Shown here: one piece after another, positions 1 through 7,950 of the stretch
Position numbering within the stretch: position 1 is the stretch's first letter
Layout of the letters: every line of letters starts with the position of its first letter
Assembly: GCA_965261535.1 (NCBI GenBank)
Contig: OZ253469.1
Span: 4,092,001-4,156,000, forward strand
Length of the DNA stretch: 64,000 nt
Direction: 5' to 3'
Source of the DNA: VXNE01 sp965261535
GTDB taxonomy: Bacteria > Pseudomonadota > Gammaproteobacteria > Pseudomonadales > Azotimanducaceae
Notes under the pieces: model-generated
What the model saw: the letters and a program-made list of their open reading frames with translations, nothing else
What the model was told of the DNA's origin: nothing
Database searches by the model: none
Made by a program: the position numbers and the translations under genes

Positions 1-129
1 ATCCCGCATTCGGACCTTGCCACGGCGGCGGCCCAGGTCTGCACGCTGCTCTACTTTTCGTACTTTCTTCTCATGCCCTGGTATACGCGCGTCGAGCGGA
101 CCAAGCCGGTACCGGAACGGGTGACGTGA
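1..129 (+). CDS. petB: Cytochrome b of the bc1 complex, C-terminal end (partial)
   Basis: Only the last 42 codons are inside the window; the frame is open from base 1 to a TGA at 127-129. The translated tail contains a hydrophobic stretch followed by LLMPWYTRVERTKPVPERVT, the typical C-terminal tail of proteobacterial cytochrome b (the di-heme quinol-oxidising subunit of respiratory complex III, inner membrane). The stop overlaps the GTG start of cytochrome c1 by 4 nt, the usual petB-petC coupling, which supports the identity despite the small visible part. The rest of petABC lies upstream of the window. Confidence 0.85.
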   Translation: MPHSDLATAAAQVCTLLYFSYFLLMPWYTRVERTKPVPERVT

Positions 130-989
130 GCCTTCGTCCAATCAGTTTGGGCCCGAAACGCTGGGCGCGATGCGCGAGGGGATGCGTGGCTGTCGCCCTT
201 TCTTTCGGGCTGGGCGCCGGCGCCGCCGAGTCGGACTGGCCGATGCGTTCGATGCAGCCCGACTTGCGCGACGCGCCGTCACTCCAGCGGGGGATCAAGT
301 ACTACGTCAACTATTGCCTGGGATGCCATTCGCTGAAGTTCCAGCGCTATGAGCGCACGGCGATCGACCTCGGCGTGCCGGAAGAGTTGTTCATGGATAA
401 CCTGATCTTCACCGGACAGAAGATCGGCGGTTTGATGGCCACGTCCATGCCTCTGGAAGAGGCCAAGGCCTGGTTCGGCGCGCCGCCGCCGGATCTCACC
501 ATGGTGGCCCGAGTTCGGGGAGTGGATTGGCTATACAACTACCTGACGACGTTCTACGTCGACGAAGATCGACCATTTGGCGTTAACAACAAGGTCTTTC
601 CCAATGTCGGCATGCCGAATGTCCTGATGGAACTCCAGGGACACCAGATGGAGAGCGCGTGCGGCCCCAGGCCTGCGAACCTGTTGGACGGCGAAAAGGC
701 CGTGCTGGACGGGTTCCTGGCGTTGACTGGGGAGGATGCGAGAGCCCGGGAAAGTGAAATCAGGAGTCGCTACCGCTGCGACGACCTCGTGGTGGAAGCG
801 GGGACGGGCCTTCTGAGCAATGAAGAATTCGACCAGGCGGTGTACGACATCGTCAACTTTCTCTACTACGTGGGCGAGCCGACGCGTCTCGAACGCGAGC
901 GCCTGGGCATCTACGTCCTCTTGTTCTTAGGTGTCCTGTTCGTTTTCGCATACCTGCTCAATCGCGAGTACTGGAAGGATATCCACTGA
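126..989 (+). CDS. petC: Cytochrome c1 of the bc1 complex
   Basis: A 287-residue membrane-anchored c-type cytochrome that passes electrons from the Rieske centre to soluble cytochrome c or a terminal oxidase. A signal peptide ends near residue 35 (GLGAGAAES). The heme-binding CxxCH is CLGCH at about residues 64-68. The likely axial-ligand region is around the Met-rich segment FPNVGMPNVLMELQGHQM (about 160-177). A C-terminal membrane anchor (YVLLFLGVLFVFAYLL) is followed by a short basic cytoplasmic tail. The GTG start overlaps the petB stop by 4 nt, so translation is probably coupled. sspA follows 19 nt downstream, the common petABC-sspAB arrangement of Gamma- and Betaproteobacteria. Confidence 0.95.
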   Translation: MSLRPISLGPKRWARCARGCVAVALSFGLGAGAAESDWPMRSMQPDLRDAPSLQRGIKYYVNYCLGCHSLKFQRYERTAIDLGVPEELFMDNLIFTGQKIGGLMATSMPLEEAKAWFGAPPPDLTMVARVRGVDWLYNYLTTFYVDEDRPFGVNNKVFPNVGMPNVLMELQGHQMESACGPRPANLLDGEKAVLDGFLALTGEDARARESEIRSRYRCDDLVVEAGTGLLSNEEFDQAVYDIVNFLYYVGEPTRLERERLGIYVLLFLGVLFVFAYLLNREYWKDIH

Positions 990-1008
990 TCCCGCGCGCG
1001 AGGTGCCC

Positions 1009-1641
1009 ATGAGTATTGTCACGAGGCGATCGTCGATGACGCTGTTTTCCGATGCTGTCGATCACTACAGCCATCGCGTCCGGATGGTCGTTGCGGAAAA
1101 GGGCGTGAACGTGGACATCGTGGATGTCAGTCCGGGCAAGAAACCCGAAGACTTGGCCGAGATCAATCCCTACAACACATTGCCCACGTTGCTCGATCGC
1201 GAACTGGTCCTGTTCGATAGCACGGTCATCATGGAATATCTCGACGAGCGTTTTCCCCACCCGCCGCTGCTTCCCGTGTATCCGGTGGCGCGGGCGCAGA
1301 GCCGTTCGCTCATACATCGGATCGAGAAGGACTGGACAAGGAACGTCGACCTGCTCATGTCCGGAAGAAGCCGTGAACCGACGTTGGCGAAGGCGCGCAA
1401 GGAGTTGACCGAAAGCATGATCGCCGTCGCGCCGGTATTCGCGGACAAGCCCTTCTTCATGAGCGATGAGTTCACCCTGGTGGATTGCTGCGTGGCGCCT
1501 ATCCTCTGGCGCCTGAAATACATGGGCATCAAGCTTCCCGAACGGCAGGCGCGGCCCATGCGCAAGTACATGCGCGAAATCTTCGCCCGTGCGTCTTTTC
1601 GCAGCAGTCTTACCGAGATCGAAATGGAAATGTACGACTGA
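1009..1641 (+). CDS. sspA: Stringent starvation protein A (GST-fold RNA polymerase-associated protein)
   Basis: A 210-residue protein with a thioredoxin-like N-terminal domain (MTLFSDAVDHYSHRVRMVV) and a helical GST C-terminal domain. It carries the family's NPYNTLPTLLDRELVLFDS segment. SspA binds RNA polymerase and alters transcription in stationary phase and acid stress; it lacks the GST catalytic residues. The open frame extends upstream into petC, but the ATG at 1009 has a GAGG ribosome site and gives the expected N-terminus, so that start was chosen. sspB starts 1 nt after the stop. Confidence 0.93.
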   Translation: MSIVTRRSSMTLFSDAVDHYSHRVRMVVAEKGVNVDIVDVSPGKKPEDLAEINPYNTLPTLLDRELVLFDSTVIMEYLDERFPHPPLLPVYPVARAQSRSLIHRIEKDWTRNVDLLMSGRSREPTLAKARKELTESMIAVAPVFADKPFFMSDEFTLVDCCVAPILWRLKYMGIKLPERQARPMRKYMREIFARASFRSSLTEIEMEMYD

Positions 1642-1642
1642 C

Positions 1643-2029
1643 GTGAATTCTTCGCGTCCCTACCTCATAAACGCGCTGATTGACTGGATCGCGGACAACG
1701 ACTGTACCCCCTTTGTTATCGTTGCGGCCGATGTCGATGGTGTGGAGGTGCCTGCCGAATACGTGGAAGGAAATCGAATCGTGCTCAACATTTCCCCGCG
1801 CGCGGTGCGCAATTTCGGCATTGCCGACGGGGCCATGACTTTCGACTCTCGCTTCGGCGGACGGCCCTTTCGCGTTGTCGCGCCGCTCGCGGCGGTCGTC
1901 GCCGTCTATGCAAAAGAGACAGGCCAGGGGATGGCATTCGAAGTCGGGACGACATCGTTGCGTCCCACCGGCGGCGATGCTCCCGAGCGGGGCGGCGAAA
2001 CGCGACCGACCCTGACGCTAGTTCGCTAG
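1643..2029 (+). CDS. sspB: ClpXP specificity adaptor SspB
   Basis: A 128-residue adaptor that delivers ssrA-tagged proteins to ClpXP. The N-terminal SspB fold is clear (RPYLINALIDWIADNDCTPF, then HI-type strands such as GNRIVLNISPRAVRNF and RFGGRPFRVVAPL). The flexible tail ends in RPTLTLVR, matching the short hydrophobic XB motif that docks on the ClpX zinc-binding domain. The chosen GTG start at 1643 lies just after the sspA stop; an in-frame ATG further upstream lies inside sspA and gives a non-family N-terminus. Confidence 0.93.
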   Translation: MNSSRPYLINALIDWIADNDCTPFVIVAADVDGVEVPAEYVEGNRIVLNISPRAVRNFGIADGAMTFDSRFGGRPFRVVAPLAAVVAVYAKETGQGMAFEVGTTSLRPTGGDAPERGGETRPTLTLVR

Positions 2030-2049
2030 ACTGGCCGACTTGATCGACG

Positions 2050-2610
2050 CTAGTCGATGTACTCGAATACCTTGACCACCTTCTGGACGCCGAAGATGGA
2101 CCTCGCCACCTCGGCGACCGCATCTCCCTGCTGCCGCGATAAGACACCCATCAGGTAGATGACGCTGTTTTCAACCACCACCTTGATGAGGTTGGCATCC
2201 ACATTCTCACTGCTGAGCAGGGCGGTCTTGACCTTCGTTTTCATCCACTTGTCGTTGGTGCGCACGCCAATGTTGGTGGGCGGAGCCACCTCTATTTCGT
2301 TGTGGATCTTGCGCACCTTGCGGACACGCTCTGCCGCGCGCTGAGCCGCGGTCTTCAGTTCTTCCGTCGCGAGTTGTCCCACCAGAAGAACGACGCCGTT
2401 GACGCTGACAGCGACTACATGACTGGATCTCAGGCGCTCGTCGGCGTTGATTTGCCGTTTGACGACATGCTCGGTACCGATGTCGTCGATGAAAACGCCG
2501 GTCGGGCGTTTGCGGAGATCGTCGCTTGCGCAGGAAGCAAGCAACAGCACGCCGGCGCAGAAGCAACTAGCGGCCCTTGGTGAAATGTGCGGGCTAGGAA
2601 CTGAACGCAT
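2050..2610 (-). CDS. Outer-membrane BON-domain lipoprotein (DolP/YraP-like)
   Basis: A 186-residue lipoprotein. The N-terminus is a signal peptide with lipobox (VLLLASC, lipidated Cys near residue 24), followed by two BON domains (about 45-110 and 115-180) with the characteristic GVVLLVGQL and SVIYLMGVLS strand pairs. Homologues (DolP, formerly YraP) act at the outer-membrane division site and in envelope integrity. It lies directly downstream of yraN with a 17-nt overlap, in the lpoA-yraN-(diaA)-dolP order seen in Enterobacteria, though diaA is absent here. The start at 2610 was chosen because it begins the signal peptide; the longer open frame adds an unlikely 25-residue extension. The region 2570-2598 also carries a REP-like repeat copy. 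Confidence 0.88.
   Translation of the reverse strand: MRSVPSPHISPRAASCFCAGVLLLASCASDDLRKRPTGVFIDDIGTEHVVKRQINADERLRSSHVVAVSVNGVVLLVGQLATEELKTAAQRAAERVRKVRKIHNEIEVAPPTNIGVRTNDKWMKTKVKTALLSSENVDANLIKVVVENSVIYLMGVLSRQQGDAVAEVARSIFGVQKVVKVFEYID
2570..2598 (+). repeat. REP-like motif copy at the yraN/dolP overlap
   Basis: The stretch reads gcggcccttggtgaaatgtg followed by cgggctagg. It closely matches motifs at 43621-43649 (+) and 42903-42925 (-), and more weakly at 59585-59601. This copy overlaps the yraN stop codon and the signal-peptide codons of the BON lipoprotein. Only the sequence similarity is seen; any role in mRNA ends or structure is inference. Confidence 0.45.
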
Positions 2611-2959
2611 CTGCCACCCATTCGACTCGTTTGCCAAAGTTTGTCCTTGACACCGATACCACGTCAAACCGCGATGCGTCGGCATCGTATTCCGGATGCG
2701 CGACGAGAAAGGACTCGGCGGCTCTTGTTAAACGTCGCCTTTTTGCCGCGTCGACGGATTGGATGCCGTCGAGCCACGATCCGGGACCCCGGTAGCGCAC
2801 CTCGACGAAAACGAGAACTGGCCCGTCTCGCATGACGATGTCGATCTCGCCGTATGGTCGCGAAAAGTTCTGCGCGACAGTCGTCAGGCCCCGGCGTTCG
2901 AGATGACGTCTGGCCTTGCGCTCGGCGCGTCTACCGGCCCGTTGTCGCGAGGTTTGCAT
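2594..2959 (-). CDS. yraN: YraN/UPF0102 nuclease-fold protein
   Basis: A 121-residue UPF0102 protein of the restriction-endonuclease-like fold. The family signature is present: RRHLERRGLTTVAQNF, then YGEIDIVMRDGPVLVFVEVR (the E-x-D-x18-E-V-x pattern of the PD-(D/E)XK-like core), then SVDAAKRRRL and RFDVVSV. The cellular role is poorly defined; family members lie beside lpoA and rsmI in many Proteobacteria, as here. The ATG at 2959 overlaps the lpoA 3' end by 29 nt. The upstream in-frame extension lies inside lpoA and was rejected. Confidence 0.9.
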   Translation of the reverse strand: MQTSRQRAGRRAERKARRHLERRGLTTVAQNFSRPYGEIDIVMRDGPVLVFVEVRYRGPGSWLDGIQSVDAAKRRRLTRAAESFLVAHPEYDADASRFDVVSVSRTNFGKRVEWVADAFSS

Positions 2960-4826
2960 GCGAGGAAGTTGCGTCGGTCGCCGCCGCGGCCGGGAGGGGT
3001 TCGAACCGGCCATTCCTGACCAGCGCCCACACCGGCTCGCGGTGAATGACGCCATCGGGGCCAAGGCTGAGAATGCCGGTGCTTCCCATGATCCTGCCAT
3101 CCGTGGATGCAGTCAGCCGGGACATCTGGTTGACGAGGCGATAAGCGTCCAGCCCGAACGCGAACAGCGCGTCCGCCGTGCCGCGGTTGTTCGGAAACGC
3201 TTCGCGCATCCCCGCCTTGATTTGCGGCGGATACAGTCGCCAGGGCATGTCGCAAATTCGAAGCAGTTCCAGATCGTCCTGGTTCGGGACATCGCGCCCG
3301 GCTTGGGAAGACGCGTAGATCGGCAGGTCTGAAGCGAAGTGAAATGCGAGTGCCGGCTTCAAGGATGCCAGTTGGCTGCCTTCGATGAGGGCAATGACGG
3401 CGTCGACATCTGCGCGCCGCCGCGGCGTGAACTCGACATCGTCGCCAACCACGCGCGCAAGGCGCAGGTGACGGTGCTGGCTCGCTTCGATCAGTAGCGT
3501 CTCACCCACGACGGAGGTGATGTCGGCTCCCTCCAGAAACACGCCGGAACGCACCAGTTGCGTTTGCAGCGCCCCGGTGGGAGGCACTGGCCGCTGTTCT
3601 TCGCCTCGCGCTTTGGCGGTCGCTTCCGATCTTGCGCCGGGTGCAAGGTGTTCGGACAGCACCGCGAACGCCCGCGCGGTCCAATTCTTTGCGCTGCGCA
3701 GCACGATCACGCGGCGCCGACCGTCCGCCGCCACACGATTCGCTATCGCCCTCGCTTCGTCTTCCACGGTCAATGCGAACTGGAGCGGATGCGCTCGCTT
3801 TTTCTCCGCGACCGCGACGGTATTCAATATAAGTGTCGGTACGGTCGGGCCGAGCGCCCACATGTCGGAAGCATTGTCTTTCGACAACGGGCCGACGATG
3901 ACATCCGCGCCGTCCTCAAGCGCTTGCTGGTAAAGCGCGGCAATGGAACCTTCTGCCGTATCGTATACATGGATGGACTGTCGGGATGCCGCCCCGGCAA
4001 GGAAATAGGCGGACAGAAATCCGTCGCGAACTATTTCCCCGGCGTCCTTAAGGCGGCCCGAGAACGGCAGAAACAAGGCGATTCGAGCAGGATCCGGCTC
4101 GATGTCGACGAGTGCTCGCGGAAGAAAACGCGCGGCGATATGGCCCGGGCGACCGGTCCGCCAACGCTCCCAGGCGATCTGTTGCCCCCGGGCCGTAAGG
4201 GCTTCGTTGAATGCGTTGATGAGTTGCCACCATTCACGTTCGGCACGTTCCTCCGTCTGCCGGAGGCGGGCAGCGATACGATGTGACGGAACGCGTTGGG
4301 CATACCGCCAGGCCGCCTCGACCAGTGTTCCCGCCCCATCGCCATCGGCGCCCGTATCATCGACATCTTGCGCCGCGGCAATCAGCGTGGAGGATGCTGC
4401 GGCGTAATCCTTACCAGCGGCGCGGATTCGGGCGAGCAGCAGGGCGACCCGCGAGCGTTGCGCCGCGTTCGTGGGTCTGGCCAGTCCGACCCGTTCTTCG
4501 GCGGCCGAGAATGCCCCCAGACCAAGGTCGATTTCGGCGGCGAGGATTGTCCACTCGAATCGTTCGCGGGGGGAGACGATTGTCGCGATGTCGACCTGGC
4601 GGAGCTCCGCTCCAGCCGCCGCGAAGTCTCCCTGCGCCACGAATTGACGAGCGCGTTGGATGCCCTCCCCTATGATGTCGCCCTCTATCGTGACTTCATC
4701 CGCGCGTGGCGCGCTCGCTCGATCTTCGCCCTGTGATTGACAGCCCGCGATTGAGACAATCACGCAGATCGACAAGCAGATCGCTAACGGGACCTCGAGC
4801 GGGACGATGACAGCTTTGCGGAACAC
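2931..4826 (-). CDS. lpoA: Penicillin-binding-protein activator lipoprotein LpoA
   Basis: A 631-residue outer-membrane lipoprotein that activates PBP1A from the outer membrane. A signal sequence with lipobox SIAGC is followed by a helical TPR-like N-domain (about 40-230). The C-terminal domain has the periplasmic-binding fold and opens with RIALFLPFSGRLKDAGEIVR (about 250). The chosen GTG at 4826 gives a short signal peptide with basic residues (VFRKAV...). An ATG further upstream would add 25 non-family residues. With this start the gene overlaps the divergent rsmI start by 20 nt, so the start is the least certain part. It heads the lpoA-yraN-dolP run. Confidence 0.88.
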   Translation of the reverse strand: MFRKAVIVPLEVPLAICLSICVIVSIAGCQSQGEDRASAPRADEVTIEGDIIGEGIQRARQFVAQGDFAAAGAELRQVDIATIVSPRERFEWTILAAEIDLGLGAFSAAEERVGLARPTNAAQRSRVALLLARIRAAGKDYAAASSTLIAAAQDVDDTGADGDGAGTLVEAAWRYAQRVPSHRIAARLRQTEERAEREWWQLINAFNEALTARGQQIAWERWRTGRPGHIAARFLPRALVDIEPDPARIALFLPFSGRLKDAGEIVRDGFLSAYFLAGAASRQSIHVYDTAEGSIAALYQQALEDGADVIVGPLSKDNASDMWALGPTVPTLILNTVAVAEKKRAHPLQFALTVEDEARAIANRVAADGRRRVIVLRSAKNWTARAFAVLSEHLAPGARSEATAKARGEEQRPVPPTGALQTQLVRSGVFLEGADITSVVGETLLIEASQHRHLRLARVVGDDVEFTPRRRADVDAVIALIEGSQLASLKPALAFHFASDLPIYASSQAGRDVPNQDDLELLRICDMPWRLYPPQIKAGMREAFPNNRGTADALFAFGLDAYRLVNQMSRLTASTDGRIMGSTGILSLGPDGVIHREPVWALVRNGRFEPLPAAAATDATSSHANLATTGR

Positions 4827-5640
4827 CGGTTGCCTGTTCGTTGTGGCGACCCCTATTGGAAACCTTTCGGACATCACCGCGCGAGCCGTCGATGCCCTCA
4901 AGAAGGTTGAGATTGTGGCCTGCGAAGATACCAGACGTTGCCGTACTCTGTTGCGGCACGTTGGCGCGGTACCGATGGAACTGATCAGTCTGCATGATCA
5001 CAACGAAACGGCGGCGAGCCGCCGGGTGCTCGAACGCCTGAAGGCCGGGTCAGACGTGGCGTTGGTCTCCGATGCCGGGACCCCCCTGTTGTCGGACCCC
5101 GGATTCGAACTCGTGCGCCTGGCGTTCGATGGCGGCATCAGGGTAGTTCCCGTGCCCGGCGTCAGCGCTGTCACGGCCGCCGTGTCCGCCTCGCCGATCG
5201 CCGCGAACCGCTTTACGTTTGAAGGATTCCTCCCGGCGCGCCAGCAACGTCGGCGAGAGGCGTTGTCGAGCATACTGGCGCGGCGCGAGGCGACAGTGTT
5301 TTTCGAGGCGCCGCATCGCATTGCGGACACCTTGGGCGACCTGCTCGACCTGGGCGCGGCGACACGCGAAATCGTCGTCTGTCGCGAACTCACCAAGATG
5401 TTCGAGACGATTGTTCACGGCACCGTGGCCAGCGTCGCCGACCGGATCGAAACTCCCAGGGGCGAATTTGTCTGCATCCTGGCTGGCAGCGGCGAAGGGA
5501 GTCCTTTGCTGTCCGGCGGCGAAGTTCTTGGCGTCCTGCTGGAGGAGTTGCCGCCGTCGCGCGCAGCGCGCCTCGCCGCGCGGCTGACGGGCGCCGACCG
5601 AGGCGAGTTGTATCGGCAAGCCGTTGCGCTGACCCGCTAG
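4807..5640 (+). CDS. rsmI: 16S rRNA (cytidine1402-2'-O)-methyltransferase RsmI
   Basis: A 277-residue SAM-dependent tetrapyrrole-methylase-fold enzyme that 2'-O-methylates C1402 in the 16S decoding centre. Landmarks are LFVVATPIGNLSDITARAVD (residues about 10-29), CEDTRRCRTLL, SLHDHNE, LVSDAGTPLLSDPGFELV, PGVSAVTAAVSASP and FEGFLPAR. The divergent arrangement with lpoA is the conserved rsmI/lpoA pair. RNase P RNA follows about 45 nt downstream on the same strand, also a common neighbour. Confidence 0.96.
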   Translation: MTALRNTGCLFVVATPIGNLSDITARAVDALKKVEIVACEDTRRCRTLLRHVGAVPMELISLHDHNETAASRRVLERLKAGSDVALVSDAGTPLLSDPGFELVRLAFDGGIRVVPVPGVSAVTAAVSASPIAANRFTFEGFLPARQQRRREALSSILARREATVFFEAPHRIADTLGDLLDLGAATREIVVCRELTKMFETIVHGTVASVADRIETPRGEFVCILAGSGEGSPLLSGGEVLGVLLEELPPSRAARLAARLTGADRGELYRQAVALTR

Positions 5641-5684
5641 CGCAGCAAGTCCGACAGTTTTCTAGCCAAGTGCTATGGTAGGCC

Positions 5685-6037
<353 letters not shown>

Positions 6038-6079
6038 CTTCTTCGCCACCACCTTCTCCCTGTCCCGGTCTATTTGGAC

Positions 6080-6108
6080 TTGACACCCTTCCCGCAAGGC
6101 ATTTATCG
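6080..6108 (+). promoter_or_regulatory. Probable sigma-70 promoter of the dcw cluster (Pmra)
   Basis: A perfect -35 hexamer ttgaca (6080-6085) is followed by a 17-bp spacer and a -10-like ttatcg (6103-6108), 90 bp upstream of mraZ. Its place upstream of the MraZ-type repeats matches the known mra promoter of Enterobacteria. The -10 match is only moderate. Confidence 0.6.
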
Positions 6109-6129
6109 TCGGGGGTCCGATAGGAAAAA

Positions 6130-6155
6130 GTGGGGAAAAGTAGGTCAGGAGGGTA
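6130..6155 (+). promoter_or_regulatory. Candidate MraZ operator (10-bp-spaced repeats)
   Basis: Between the promoter and mraZ, three G-rich hexamers recur every 10 bp: gtgggg (6130), gtaggt (6140) and the weaker agggta (6150). MraZ is known to bind direct TGGG(A/G)-type repeats spaced one helical turn apart between its promoter and start codon, which predicts autorepression of the cluster here. The third repeat is degenerate. Confidence 0.5.
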
Positions 6156-6197
6156 TACGATGGATATTGACGGGTAGGCGGGCGGTCGTTCATCACC

Positions 6198-6662
6198 ATG
6201 TTCCGAGGCAGCAATTCAGTCACTCTCGACGCCAGAGGCCGCATGGCCCTGCCTGCGCGTTTTCGTCAGACTGTGCTGGACCACTGCGGTGGACAAGTCG
6301 TCATCACGATCGACATGGACGAGCGGTGCCTGCTCCTGTACCCGTTGCCCGAGTGGGAGGAAATCGAATCCCGCCTGCAATCGCTTGCCAACATGCGGCC
6401 TTCCGCGCGTGCGATCCAGAGGCTCCTTATTGGACACGCCGCGGATGTCGAACTCGATGGCCACGGGCGCGCACTGATACCCCCGACGCTGCGCGAGTTC
6501 GCTGGATTGGAAAAGCGGCTCGTCGTGGTTGGCCTTGGCAAGAAAATCGAAATCTGGTCTGAAGAGCGTTGGCACGATGGCCGGGAGAACTGGCTCGCTG
6601 TGGCTTCCGAATCGACCTCGGAATTGACCGATTCGGGTGGCCTCAATGCCCTGTCCATCTGA
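6198..6662 (+). CDS. mraZ: Transcriptional regulator MraZ
   Basis: A 154-residue protein made of two AbrB-like SpoVT/MraZ domains. The first starts MFRGSNSVTLDARGRMALPA and the second LLIGHAADVELDGHGRALIP; both hold the DxxGR signature of the DNA-binding loop. MraZ forms a ring-shaped oligomer that binds the operator repeats upstream and represses the dcw operon. It is first in the cluster, with rsmH 15 nt downstream. Confidence 0.95.
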   Translation: MFRGSNSVTLDARGRMALPARFRQTVLDHCGGQVVITIDMDERCLLLYPLPEWEEIESRLQSLANMRPSARAIQRLLIGHAADVELDGHGRALIPPTLREFAGLEKRLVVVGLGKKIEIWSEERWHDGRENWLAVASESTSELTDSGGLNALSI

Positions 6663-6677
6663 TGGGGCGGTGATGCC

Positions 6678-7586
6678 ATGCCCCATACGCCTGTGTTGCT
6701 GGACGAAATGGTGTCAGCGGTGACGACGGATGTGGCGGGCAGGTACGTGGATGCGACATACGGCGGCGGCGGTCATAGCCGAGCGCTGCTCGCCAGGCTG
6801 CAGCGGGAAGCGCAACTTTTGGCTATGGACCGCGACGAGATCGCAGTCGCAGATGCGCGACGCCTGGCCGAGTCGGACTCCCGAGTGACGGTCGAGTGCG
6901 CATCGTTCTCGCGGGTCGACCAGATCGCGCGCCGACGGGGATTCCAGCCGATCAGCGGGGTAATGATGGACATCGGCATGTCGGGACACCAGTTGGAGGA
7001 CGCCGATCGCGGTTTCAGCTACATGCGCGATGGGCCGCTCGATATGCGGATGGACCGCAAGCAGGGCGTCACGGCAGCGCAGTGGCTCAATTCCGCCGAA
7101 GAGGAGGAATTGGAGGACGTATTTCGACGCTACGGCGAAGAGCGCGATGCCGCCCGGATAGCGCGCGTCGTTGTCAGGAGGCGACCGCTGGCGAGGACTT
7201 TCGACCTTGTGGCGGCGGTCCGGGAGGCGGGGATGGGACGCCAGGTCCATCGCCAGACGCTCGCGCGGGTGTTCCAGGCGGCGCGAATACACGTCAACGA
7301 TGAGATCGACCAACTCGATGAGGGATTGAACGCGGCATTTGCATGTCTCGATCTTGGGGGCCGCCTCGCCGTCATTTCCTTCCACAGCATCGAGCACCGG
7401 ATGGTGCGCCGCCGTTTCCGCGCGTGGGTGCAGGGCGATCCTGTGCTCCGCCGCGTGCCGATTCCCGGAGAACCGGGCGGCGGGGCCCGGCACATCGTGC
7501 GCAACGTCCGGCCATCGGGGGCAGAGATCGCCGCGAATCCCCGTGCCCACAGTGCGATGTTGCAGGTGGTGGAGAAGTGCGCGTGA
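6678..7586 (+). CDS. rsmH: 16S rRNA (cytosine1402-N4)-methyltransferase RsmH
   Basis: A 302-residue SAM-dependent enzyme (MraW) that N4-methylates C1402, the same nucleotide modified by RsmI, whose gene also lies in this window. Motifs include HTPVLLDEMV, DATYGGGGHSRALL (SAM motif I), LLAMDRDE, GVMMDIGMSGHQLEDADRGFS, RDGPLDMRMD, and the C-terminal VISFHSIEHRMVRRRFR. One oddity is GMSGHQLE where most homologues have GVSSPQLD. The start ATG is preceded by a GGGCGGTG ribosome site. Confidence 0.95.
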   Translation: MPHTPVLLDEMVSAVTTDVAGRYVDATYGGGGHSRALLARLQREAQLLAMDRDEIAVADARRLAESDSRVTVECASFSRVDQIARRRGFQPISGVMMDIGMSGHQLEDADRGFSYMRDGPLDMRMDRKQGVTAAQWLNSAEEEELEDVFRRYGEERDAARIARVVVRRRPLARTFDLVAAVREAGMGRQVHRQTLARVFQAARIHVNDEIDQLDEGLNAAFACLDLGGRLAVISFHSIEHRMVRRRFRAWVQGDPVLRRVPIPGEPGGGARHIVRNVRPSGAEIAANPRAHSAMLQVVEKCA

Positions 7587-7677
7587 TGATGCGGCCGACC
7601 CAGTCCGTGCCCGGCAGAACCTCCACCTGATTTGAACGCAATGACACTCAGTGACTTGACTAAGGACTTGGTGAGGC

Positions 7678-7950
7678 ATGCGGGCTAGGGCAAGACAATG
7701 GATCTTGGGCGGGGTGATCTTCGCGGTCGCTGCCGCATCCGGCGTGCAGGTCGCGTGCAAATCCCACGAGATGCGGGGCGCCTATACGCGGCTGAGCGAT
7801 GAGCAGGGGCGTCGGGACGTGTTGCTCGAGGAATATGGCCGACTGCTACTGGAGCGGGGAACGCTCTGGTCGTACCGAAACGTGGATCGAATTGCGAACG
7901 ACGCGTTGTCCATGCATTTCCCGGAGGAGGTCATCTGGATTCGGCAATGA
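7678..7950 (+). CDS. ftsL: Cell division protein FtsL
   Basis: A 90-residue bitopic protein with a short basic cytoplasmic end (MRARARQ), one membrane segment (WILGGVIFAVAAASGVQVA), then a periplasmic coiled coil (RDVLLEEYGRLLLERGTLWS) ending in NDALSMHFPEEVIWIR. FtsL joins FtsB and FtsQ to activate septal synthesis by FtsW and FtsI. A 91-nt gap separates it from rsmH; a GGTGAGG ribosome site precedes the ATG. ftsI overlaps its stop by 4 nt. Confidence 0.9.
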   Translation: MRARARQWILGGVIFAVAAASGVQVACKSHEMRGAYTRLSDEQGRRDVLLEEYGRLLLERGTLWSYRNVDRIANDALSMHFPEEVIWIRQ

